Source: Terriglobus albidus (lineage in GTDB: Bacteria > Acidobacteriota > Terriglobia > Terriglobales > Acidobacteriaceae). Taken from it: a DNA stretch of 64,000 bases. The position numbers and the translations under genes were made by a program. Shown in pieces: positions 52,926 to 59,977 of the stretch (the first letter of the stretch is position 1; each line of letters begins with the position of its first letter). The DNA lies in NCBI RefSeq assembly GCF_008000815.1, contig NZ_CP042806.1, positions 3,596,001 through 3,660,000 on the forward strand, given 5' to 3'. The notes under the pieces are model-generated. The model did no database searches. It was not told the DNA's origin and worked only from the letters and a program-made list of their open reading frames with translations.

Positions 52926-53495
52926 TCAGTGACCTGCGTCTTCGGGGTAAAGGCGGATATCGGGAACACCGCGGTAGCGTTCGGCGAAGTCCATGCCATA
53001 GCCGATGATGAAGTGATTGGGGATCTTGAAGCAGACGTAGTCCGCTTCGATCTGAGCGACGCGGCGGGCCGGTTTGTCGATACAGGTCGCAATCTTCAGA
53101 CTGGCCGGTTTGTGCTGCAGCATAAGCTTGTGCAGGTAGCTCAGCGTAAGGCCGGTGTCGAGAATGTCTTCGACGATGATGACGTGCTTGCCTTCGATGG
53201 GGTTGTCGATGTCTTTGATCAGCTTCACGGCGCCGGAGGAGACGCGGGCGCGCCCGTAGCTCGATACGGCGACGAAGTCGAAGGTGTTGTCGACGGTGAT
53301 CGAGCGGGCGAGATCGGCAAGGAACATGGCCGCGCCTTTGAGCACGCCGATCAGAACGACCGACTTGCCTGCATACTCCTCTGAAATCTGTTGGCCGACT
53401 TCGGCGATACGGTCTTTGATCTGCTGTTCTGAGATCAGGACCTCCATCTGGTCAGGAGGAATGAATGCGGGCTCGACGGGATTGGATGTGGACAT
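52926..53495 (-). CDS. hpt: Hypoxanthine phosphoribosyltransferase
   Basis: This purine-salvage enzyme converts hypoxanthine and guanine to IMP and GMP. The 189-residue protein has the PRPP-binding motif VIIVEDILDTGLTLS, the LIGVLKGAAMFLADL block, FVAVSSYG and the late KIPNHFIIGYGMDFAERYRGVPDI. The ATG at 53495 (MSTSNPVEP) is the best start; longer frames run into the divergent lgt region. Hpt beside deoC and an MFS pump suits nucleoside salvage, though strand and spacing show no operon. Confidence 0.95.
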   Translation of the reverse strand: MSTSNPVEPAFIPPDQMEVLISEQQIKDRIAEVGQQISEEYAGKSVVLIGVLKGAAMFLADLARSITVDNTFDFVAVSSYGRARVSSGAVKLIKDIDNPIEGKHVIIVEDILDTGLTLSYLHKLMLQHKPASLKIATCIDKPARRVAQIEADYVCFKIPNHFIIGYGMDFAERYRGVPDIRLYPEDAGH

Positions 53496-53565
53496 AGATG
53501 AATCCGAGCTTATCGAGCCTCGGGGCGGGGAATCAAGCGGCTGGAACCGTATACTTGAAGGAAAC

Positions 53566-54423
53566 ATGTATCCGTACCTGCATCTTGGTCCGTTCACGCT
53601 GGGCACCTTCGGAGTCCTCCTCTGGCTTGGCGCCGTCGCCGCCACGATCATCCTCCATAAGAACTTTCAGCGCTTTTCTATCGACGCCGACGCCCTGAAT
53701 GTCGTCGCGTTCGTCACCATCGCCGGTGTGCTGGGCGCCAAGGCGTATCACGAGCTGCAGGATCCCGCGGAACTGGCGGATTCCATGCGCCGCATCATGC
53801 TGCCGGGCTGGCATCACCCCGGTGAGGTCCTCCTCTACCTGTTGAAGTGGTTCCAGGCAGGCTTTGCGTGGTTCGGAGGCCTCTGTGCCGGCATCGCCAT
53901 GCTGCTGTGGCAGGGACGTCAGGCGAAGTTCCAGAACGGGGCAAGAGTGGGCGGTCTGCGTATGCTGGATCTTGCTGCTCCTGCTGCGGCCATCGGTTAC
54001 GGTGTTGGCCGCCTGGGATGCCTGCTCTCGGGAGACGGCGACTACGGCAAGAGCACTACGCTGCCCTGGGGCGTGCACATCCGCAATGACGCACTCGATC
54101 CGCCGGTACCGAATCCCCCCGATCTGAAGGTCCACCCCACGCCAGTCTATGAGCTCGGCTACTCGCTGGTCTTTGGTCTCTGGCTCTGGCATCGCGCGAA
54201 GAAGAACCTGCCCATCGGACAGCTTACGGGCGAGTATCTTGTGCTGACAGGTATTGCCCGCTGGTTCGTCGAGCTCATCCGCATCAACCCCCGTATCCAC
54301 TTGGGCATGAGCAACGCTCAGGTGGCTGCACTTGGCTCGATCCTTGCCGGTATCGTGCTGATTCTTTGGTCGAAGGCGCGTTCAAAGAAATGGGTTGCGG
54401 AGACTGAGGCGGTCGCCGGCTAG
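53566..54423 (+). CDS. lgt: Prolipoprotein diacylglyceryl transferase
   Basis: Lgt moves diacylglycerol onto the lipobox Cys of prelipoproteins in the inner membrane. The 285-residue protein has about seven membrane segments with MYPYLHLGPFTLGTFGVLLWLG, the GFAWFGGLCAG block, the Lgt signature region GYGVGRLGCLLSGDGDYGKST and HPTPVYELGYSLVFG. ARWFVELIRINPR is the late conserved part. The ATG at 53566 has an AAGGA site. Lipoproteins such as the intradiol dioxygenase in this window would be substrates. The stop codon runs into a heptamer tandem repeat. Confidence 0.93.
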   Translation: MYPYLHLGPFTLGTFGVLLWLGAVAATIILHKNFQRFSIDADALNVVAFVTIAGVLGAKAYHELQDPAELADSMRRIMLPGWHHPGEVLLYLLKWFQAGFAWFGGLCAGIAMLLWQGRQAKFQNGARVGGLRMLDLAAPAAAIGYGVGRLGCLLSGDGDYGKSTTLPWGVHIRNDALDPPVPNPPDLKVHPTPVYELGYSLVFGLWLWHRAKKNLPIGQLTGEYLVLTGIARWFVELIRINPRIHLGMSNAQVAALGSILAGIVLILWSKARSKKWVAETEAVAG

Positions 54424-54485
54424 CCAGTTGCCAGTTGCCAGTTGCCAGTTGCCAGTTGCCAGTTGCCAGTTGCCAGTTGCCAGTT
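54423..54485. repeat. Nine-copy GCCAGTT heptamer tandem repeat
   Basis: Nine perfect GCCAGTT units run from 54423 to 54485. The first G is the last base of the lgt stop codon. CAACTGGAAACTG…GGCAACTG at about 54560-54588 is a partial reverse complement, so the transcript may fold. Perfect short repeats often change copy number by slippage. Being after the stop, such changes would affect the 3' region rather than the lgt frame. Confidence 0.95.
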
Positions 54486-54591
54486 GGACTGCGAGGGTGC
54501 AATGAGTTGCCTGGCTTTGGTGTGTTGTGCGTGCCCGGTTGCGCCCATACCGTACCTCGTCAACTGGAAACTGTTAACCGGCAACTGCTTC

Positions 54592-55278
54592 TCAGAGTCT
54601 CTTGAGGTAGGCTTTGGCTTCTTCCAATTCAGGGAAGAGGCGTTCTTCTGCGTGGAACTCGCGTGAGTGCACGCAGCGGCGGCCTGACTTCACACGGACG
54701 GGGTGCTTAAGGTGGAGCATCTCGTGGTAGAGCAGGTATTCGATGGCGCAGCGCGGTGTGTCTGGCCGGTCGAAGACTCGGCTGATCATGATGGTATTGT
54801 GGGCGGCGTCGTAGTGACCCAGAAGGCGGCGTGCGTTATGTCCGCTCCAGGTGAGCACCGGGCGTCCCATCAGCCCGTGGAAGAACCTGCGGTTCAGCGT
54901 CTCGAAGACCTCGTCGAGGTCATAATGACGCCCCTTTGCCGTAAGAATGCGTTTCCTGCCACGGGTCTGGCGGATGTGCTCGGCCATCTTTGAGACCGGC
55001 TCCGACTGGGTGTAGCGGCGGTAGCGGTCAGCGTGCAGGCGAAGGATCGGTTTACGGTACAGCTTTGCGATCAGGATGTGGGCAATGGCCCGAAGCACGC
55101 TCTCGGGGGCGGCCTCCAGCAGATCGGAGAGCGAGACATAGAGCTTGCCGTCGCGCAGGCGGATCGTCGTGTTCAGCGACGTAAACCGCCGGAACCGGAC
55201 ATGGAACTCCGGCATGGGGGCACGCGGCCTCAACTCGCGGTATTCCTCGTGAAACAGTTGGCGAAGCTCGGGAGACAC
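54592..55278 (-). CDS. SprT-like zinc metalloprotein
   Basis: The roughly 228-residue protein carries an HExxH zinc motif in EYLLYHEMLHLKHPVRVKSGRRCVHSREFHAEERLF, where the later His residues may be the third ligand (segments at about 175-210). The N-terminal half has LYVSLSDLLEAAPESVLRAIAHILIAKLY and many Arg. It is similar to SprT/YgjP-type proteins of unknown substrate. The start is uncertain: GTG 55278 or TTG 55287 give a natural length, while the longer frame to 55362 reads through palindromic element copy C. No good ribosome site is seen. Confidence 0.75.
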   Translation of the reverse strand: MSPELRQLFHEEYRELRPRAPMPEFHVRFRRFTSLNTTIRLRDGKLYVSLSDLLEAAPESVLRAIAHILIAKLYRKPILRLHADRYRRYTQSEPVSKMAEHIRQTRGRKRILTAKGRHYDLDEVFETLNRRFFHGLMGRPVLTWSGHNARRLLGHYDAAHNTIMISRVFDRPDTPRCAIEYLLYHEMLHLKHPVRVKSGRRCVHSREFHAEERLFPELEEAKAYLKRL

Positions 55279-55290
55279 TACATCCAACTT

Positions 55291-55377
55291 AAAGCATTTT
55301 CCCTGTTGCTGGGTATCCCGGAAGGATCGTGCATGGGCGTTTTCATTGCGGAAAACGCCCATAGATGCGGAAGCCTA
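55291..55377 (-). repeat. Dispersed palindromic element, copy C (truncated)
   Basis: This reverse-oriented copy is about 87 bases long. It has the ACAGGGAAAATGCTTT end and the central stem, here extended to 12 bp (ATGGGCGTTTTC-CGCAAT-GAAAACGCCCAT). The first 30 or so bases seen in copies A and B are missing. It lies just upstream of the SprT-like gene start. Confidence 0.82.
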
Positions 55378-55400
55378 GCGCAAATTGGCGTTGAAATCTG

Positions 55401-55943
55401 CTACCGGGGCATCGTAATGGGTTCAGGCGCTTCGCCTTTCTTCTGAGGCGGCTTGTGGGTCTTCCACCACTCGGTCTGGTCGTCAATCATTTCTTTAGCG
55501 GAATCGTGAAGATCCTGTGCGGCTTCGAGCGCCAGCTTGCGGGCGAGCGTGTAGGCGGCGTTGTCCTGTGGAGTCTTCAGAACCGTCATCCAGCGTTCGG
55601 TTGCTGCCAGCAGTTTCGGAAGAGTCTTACGTAGATCGGGGTGCTTTGGCTGATAGTCGTCCAGGTTGTCGTCGAGTTCATCGGCAATCGCTCGGAACTG
55701 TTCCATGTAGTCGTGGATGTCCTCGGTTGCTCCTGGCGCTTTCGGCTTTTTCAGAATCTCCTCGATCCGGTTGATTCTGGCCTCCAGAGCTTTCTGGAAA
55801 ATGCTGATCCGCGCGGCGGGATCGATGGCGGCTTCGCGGATTTCTTCCACCTCGGCGTCAGAAAGAGCAGTCTCGTCATGCTTCTGCGCAAAAGCGCAAA
55901 AGGCAGAGCCGAGCAGCAGAAGGCAGATCAGGCGGCGAAGCAT
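55401..55943 (-). CDS. Secreted helical hypothetical protein
   Basis: The 180-residue protein has a signal peptide (MLRRLICLLLLGSAFCAFA). The mature part is strongly charged and predicted helical by eye (ALSDAEVEEIREAAIDPAARISIFQKALEARINRIEEILK in parts; LHDSAKEMIDDQTEWWKTHK). No catalytic motif is seen and I do not recognise a family. The ATG at 55943 is preferred; the frame from 55982 adds a segment before the signal. The region between it and the SprT-like gene is copy C of the palindromic element. Confidence 0.75.
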   Translation of the reverse strand: MLRRLICLLLLGSAFCAFAQKHDETALSDAEVEEIREAAIDPAARISIFQKALEARINRIEEILKKPKAPGATEDIHDYMEQFRAIADELDDNLDDYQPKHPDLRKTLPKLLAATERWMTVLKTPQDNAAYTLARKLALEAAQDLHDSAKEMIDDQTEWWKTHKPPQKKGEAPEPITMPR

Positions 55944-56088
55944 GACGGGATTGTAGGAGCAAACTGGAGAATTTGTCAGCAATTTCAGAAGAGAGGCAGG
56001 AGGCTGTCTTCTAGGTCATATAGCCGTGATCCCGTTTGGCTCGGAAACCTATACTGTCAGTTCCCAGCCCCACGGGACCCTACAACTC

Positions 56089-58113
56089 ATGAACATCGAT
56101 CGTTTTCGTCCGGTTCTCTTTGCCGCCCTCGCCTTCACTCTTCCTGCTGCCGCAAAGGCCCAGACCGGGTTGATGCCTTTACCGGCGGAACTGACGAAAG
56201 GTTCAGGTGTATTGGCGCTGCAGTCCACGTTCAAAGTCTCCACACCTCGCTCGCATGATGCCCGCCTGGAAGCGGCGATTGCCCGCGCCATCCGGCGGAT
56301 CGAGGTCGCGGCTGATCTTCGCCATGAAGGAAGAGGTGTCTTTGGAACGACGCCCCTGGAGGTAAGTGTCGCCTCGCCCGGCCAGGCGGTTCAGAGCCTC
56401 CGCGAGGATGAGAGCTATTCACTGACGGTGACGGGTGAGAAGGCCGTCATTGAGGCCAACACCGACGTAGGCGCGATGTATGGCTTGGAGACGTTGATCC
56501 AGCTTGTACAGCCGACGCCGCAGGGCTATGTGATTCCGGCAGTCACGGTGCATGATTCACCGCGCTTCCCTTGGCGAGGTTTGATGATCGACTGCGGCCG
56601 CCATTTCCAGCCGGTATCGGTGTTGAAGCGCAATATCGATGCCATGGCGGCAGTGAAGATGAACGTCTTTCACTGGCACATGACTGAGGACCAGGGATTC
56701 CGTCTGGAGAGCAAGCTGTTCCCGAAACTCACCGGCAAGGGATCGGATGGCCTGTATTACTCCCAGGAGGATGTGAAGGAGCTCGTCGCCTATGCCCGGG
56801 CGCGCGGCATCCGGGTCGTGCCTGAGATTGAGATGCCAGGCCATTCGGCTGCCTGGCTGTATGCCTATCCGGAACTGGCCAGCGGCACTGTGCCTGATGA
56901 CATCCGCCGCGAGTTCGGCGTGAGCGATGTCGCTATCGATCCCACGCGTGAAGAGACCTATGTCTTCCTGCGGAAGTTCCTCACCGAGGTAACGGCGTTG
57001 TTCCCAGACGCATACGTCCACATCGGTGGTGATGAAACGCCTGCACCTGATTGGAAGAACAATCCGCGAATCCTGAAGTTCAAAGAAGCGCACTATCTCA
57101 AGGACAACGAGGCGCTGCAGGCTTACTTCAATACACGGGTGCTGGCGATTCTAACCTCGCTGCACAAGCGGATGATGGGGTGGGACGAGATTCTGACGCC
57201 CGAGCTTCCGAAGGACATCGTGGTGCAGTCCTGGCGTGGCGTAGCCTCGCTGGCCAAGGGCGCGCAGATGGGCTATGAAGGCATTCTCTCCGCGCCGTAC
57301 TACCTTGACGGCATGAAGACAGCAGCCGATCACTACCTTGCTGATCCCATTCCGCAGAACACGACGCTCACCGCGGAAGAGCAGAAGCGCATCCTTGGCG
57401 GCGAAACACCCATGTGGGGCGAGCATCTGAACGAGGTCGATATCGACTCCCGCATTTGGCCTCGCGCCGCCGCCATTGCAGAGCGTCTGTGGTCGCCGCA
57501 GAGCGTTACCGACGTCAACAGCATGTATGACCGGCTGGAGGTTGTTTCTCTTGAATTGGAATCGCTGGGACTCAACCATCTGCAAAGCGTTGACGCCCGG
57601 CTGCGCGCGATGGCGCATACGGAACAGATCGACGACCTCCGCACCATTGCATCCGTGTTTGAGCCGGTCAGCTTCGGTGAACGTTACAAGGCTCAACACA
57701 CCGACCAACTGACGCCATTCGACCGTTTCGTCGATGCTGTGCGGCCTGATCCGTGGTCACGTCACTGGAGCAATCTCATGGTCGATCGCTGCCTGCAGAA
57801 GGACACGGATGCCTGCGGCAAGCTTCGCTCCTGGTACGCAGAGATCGCGCGGGCGATCCCACACGCAAAACAGCAGATGCGGGCCTCACCCCAGATGCAG
57901 GATGTGCTGCCGAAACTCGATCAGTTGAGCGTTTTGACGGAGCTTGGAGAGAAGGCCGCGGAGTCGTTGGAGAAGGGAACAGTCGTATCCAGCGATACGG
58001 CCTGGCAATCGCGGAAGAACACCATTGAGGAAGCCAAAAAGGCTACTGCCATGGTGCGCTTTACTTTTCTCGATTCGCTGACAAAGCTGACAGACGCGGC
58101 GACTGCGCGCTGA
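56089..58113 (+). CDS. Secreted GH20 beta-N-acetylhexosaminidase
   Basis: This 674-residue glycoside hydrolase removes terminal N-acetylhexosamine from chitin or glycan fragments. A signal peptide ends near AAAKAQ. A GH20b-like N-terminal domain precedes the TIM barrel, which starts at SPRFPWRGLMIDCGRHFQP. NVFHWHMTEDQGFRLE and VPEIEMPGHSAAW are family blocks. The catalytic pair is D315-E316 in HIGGDETPAPDW, with E as acid/base. SWRGVASLAKGA follows. About 150 C-terminal residues beyond the barrel are helical. The ATG at 56089 is used; the frame from 56026 adds 21 residues ahead of the signal. Confidence 0.93.
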   Translation: MNIDRFRPVLFAALAFTLPAAAKAQTGLMPLPAELTKGSGVLALQSTFKVSTPRSHDARLEAAIARAIRRIEVAADLRHEGRGVFGTTPLEVSVASPGQAVQSLREDESYSLTVTGEKAVIEANTDVGAMYGLETLIQLVQPTPQGYVIPAVTVHDSPRFPWRGLMIDCGRHFQPVSVLKRNIDAMAAVKMNVFHWHMTEDQGFRLESKLFPKLTGKGSDGLYYSQEDVKELVAYARARGIRVVPEIEMPGHSAAWLYAYPELASGTVPDDIRREFGVSDVAIDPTREETYVFLRKFLTEVTALFPDAYVHIGGDETPAPDWKNNPRILKFKEAHYLKDNEALQAYFNTRVLAILTSLHKRMMGWDEILTPELPKDIVVQSWRGVASLAKGAQMGYEGILSAPYYLDGMKTAADHYLADPIPQNTTLTAEEQKRILGGETPMWGEHLNEVDIDSRIWPRAAAIAERLWSPQSVTDVNSMYDRLEVVSLELESLGLNHLQSVDARLRAMAHTEQIDDLRTIASVFEPVSFGERYKAQHTDQLTPFDRFVDAVRPDPWSRHWSNLMVDRCLQKDTDACGKLRSWYAEIARAIPHAKQQMRASPQMQDVLPKLDQLSVLTELGEKAAESLEKGTVVSSDTAWQSRKNTIEEAKKATAMVRFTFLDSLTKLTDAATAR

Positions 58114-58132
58114 ATTCCTTGAACCCGGCGGC

Positions 58133-58160
58133 GTCCTATGTCCGCCATGGGGCATAGGAC
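58133..58160. terminator. Hairpin between GH20 gene and convergent operon
   Basis: GTCCTATG (58133-58140) and CATAGGAC (58153-58160) form a perfect 8-bp stem with further weak pairing inside, between two convergent stop codons. Confidence 0.65.
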
Positions 58161-58177
58161 ACGCGGGTATGGTTGTT

Positions 58178-58678
58178 TTAGTGTCGGAAGATGACGGCCA
58201 GCAGTTCCGTGTGAACGGTCTGCAGCCGCTTCAGGGTGGCCTGAACCAGGCCACGATCATCGCCGGAGGAGGCATGCATGATGTCGTTCAACCGGTGGTC
58301 GGTCTCGCGGAGCAGGATCTCTGCCTTCTTCAGTTTTTTGGAATCGTCGGCTACGCCCATGTGGATGCGCTCGGCGTACTCGGAGATCTTCTTCATCGTG
58401 TTTGCGGCTTTGTCGGTGTCACCCAATGCCAACTGACGGCTGGCCAGCTCCGTCATACGGCCCACCAGCTCCGTGTAGAGGAAGCACTGTTCTCGTGGAG
58501 CTGCGAGTAAGGCTTTGGTTTCGAGTTGTTGAATAACAGCCAGGTCTACGTCTGCGGTGCCTGCTGCCCGCACTACTGGAGGCAGCAGCAGGACGCCCAC
58601 CGCGAAAAAGGAAAAAGCGGCGTGGCGGAAACCAGGGCGAAGTAAAGCGTTACATGCACTGCGTACTGCGAACGGCAT
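58178..58678 (-). CDS. Secreted hypothetical protein, last gene of uvrA-TPR unit
   Basis: The 166-residue protein has a basic, long signal peptide (RPGFRHAAFSFFAVGVLLLPPVVRAAG). The mature part is helical (VIQQLETKALLAAPREQCFLYTELVGRMTELASRQLALG, then KISEYAERIHMG and LKKAEILLRETDHRLNDIM) and of unknown function. The ATG at 58678 has an AAAGGGG site. It starts 22 bases after the TPR gene stop and is probably co-transcribed with it. Helical shape and context suggest a partner of the TPR protein; that is inference. Confidence 0.8.
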   Translation of the reverse strand: MPFAVRSACNALLRPGFRHAAFSFFAVGVLLLPPVVRAAGTADVDLAVIQQLETKALLAAPREQCFLYTELVGRMTELASRQLALGDTDKAANTMKKISEYAERIHMGVADDSKKLKKAEILLRETDHRLNDIMHASSGDDRGLVQATLKRLQTVHTELLAVIFRH

Positions 58679-58700
58679 ACCGCACCCCTTTCGGAAGTGC

Positions 58701-59966
58701 TCACCTGTGTTCGAGAGCGGCAAGTCGGTGGCGAGCCTGCCACTCTTGGTCCGGATACTTTCCTGCAGCGGCTGATAAGAACTGGTGATACAGCAGAACA
58801 GCTCGTTCCGTCTGATGCAGGCTATCGTTCGCCGTTGCCTCCAGAAATAGAGTTGACGGCGAATTTGGAAGGAGTGTAGCTCTCTGTGTCAGCGCCTGCA
58901 ACACAATTCTGGGCTGATGATTCTCTGACGCTGCAAAAGCGAGATGACCGAGCGTTTCACCTAGGTCTTTCGGGTTTTCCCAGCGATCCGAAGGTAATGT
59001 TACGGCCTTGGTAAACACCTGCTGCGCTTCATCGAACTTCTTCTCCAGCACCAGCGCAGAACCGAGATCGTCCAGGAGTGATGGATCGTCCGGCGTTGCG
59101 GCAAGCGCAGCACGCAACATCGGTTCGGCCTTCGCCGGATCGTTTGCCTGGGTATAGAGGTGCGCAAGCAGCCGCTTTAGATTGGCATCATCGGGGTTCG
59201 CCGCCAGCAATTGCTCCAGGAGCGGAGTCGCCTCGTTTGCCTGGCCATGGCGCAGGAGATAACGGGCGTAACTTACCGCGACCTCGGGGCTGGTAGCGCC
59301 TTTCACCATCAGCTTCTTGTACTGGGCTGCGGCATCAGCGGTATCTCCGGCGGCATCGGCAAGCTCGGCGACCATGAGGGTATCTTCGGGCGTCTCCGGC
59401 GTAAGCTTTAGCGCTGCTACCAACCAGTCGCGTGCGGCTGCCGGATTTGCGTTCTGGTCGATCTGCGCGAGCGCCCGAAAAACCCGCGCTTTCAAAGCCT
59501 TTGCCTGTGCAGCGTCTCCCGGCTGTAGGGCGACCGCCCGCTGCAACGTCTCCCTTGCGTTATCCAGATGACCTTTCCGAGCCTGTAGAAGGCCAAGCGC
59601 CAGGGTGGACTCGAACTGCTTCGGATCAGCAGCGATCGCGGCTTTATAGCTGCCCTCGGCCGCGTCGTCTTTCTCCTGCGCCTCCTGGGAGAAGGCGAGT
59701 TGGTAGAGCATCCCGGCATTCTTCGGATCAGCTTTGACAAGCCCGGTAAGCAGACGTTCGGCTTCGGCGTAATTCTGCTGGTCAAGAGCAGTCTGGGCCT
59801 TCTTGTACTGGTCAGCCCTGTCCTGGTCTTCATCGGCGACAGAGCGTGTCCCGGACGGCAGTTGCTGGCCGGCAGCCGGGAGCACCCATGGGCCGGAGGT
59901 GGCGGCCAGAAGGGCTCCGCCGAAGGTGAAAAGGCGCAGAGACGCCGGAAAGATCTTCGATGCCAT
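58701..59966 (-). CDS. Secreted TPR-repeat protein
   Basis: The 421-residue protein has a signal peptide (MASKIFPASLRLFTFGGALLAATSGPWVLPAAG). About nine to ten TPR-like units follow, for example AQTALDQQNYAEAERLLTGLVKADPKNAGMLYQLAFSQ, then KGHLDNARETLQRAVALQPGD and HGQANEATPLLEQLLAANPDD, each a segment of its unit. TPR superhelices bind proteins. The ATG at 59966 has an AAGAGGAAC site. It starts 11 bases after the uvrA stop, so the three genes form one transcript, although a link to DNA repair is not evident. Confidence 0.88.
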   Translation of the reverse strand: MASKIFPASLRLFTFGGALLAATSGPWVLPAAGQQLPSGTRSVADEDQDRADQYKKAQTALDQQNYAEAERLLTGLVKADPKNAGMLYQLAFSQEAQEKDDAAEGSYKAAIAADPKQFESTLALGLLQARKGHLDNARETLQRAVALQPGDAAQAKALKARVFRALAQIDQNANPAAARDWLVAALKLTPETPEDTLMVAELADAAGDTADAAAQYKKLMVKGATSPEVAVSYARYLLRHGQANEATPLLEQLLAANPDDANLKRLLAHLYTQANDPAKAEPMLRAALAATPDDPSLLDDLGSALVLEKKFDEAQQVFTKAVTLPSDRWENPKDLGETLGHLAFAASENHQPRIVLQALTQRATLLPNSPSTLFLEATANDSLHQTERAVLLYHQFLSAAAGKYPDQEWQARHRLAALEHR

Positions 59967-59977
59967 GGATGTTCCTC

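Noticed and set aside
54423-54485. Possible CRISPR or origin iterons
   Set aside because: Seven-base units without spacers and with no replication or Cas genes nearby.
49004-55446. A shared peptide (LLLGIP…GVFIAENAH) read from all three palindromic-element copies
   Set aside because: The similarity comes from the DNA repeat itself. The frames are short, lack ribosome sites and run into unrelated sequence.
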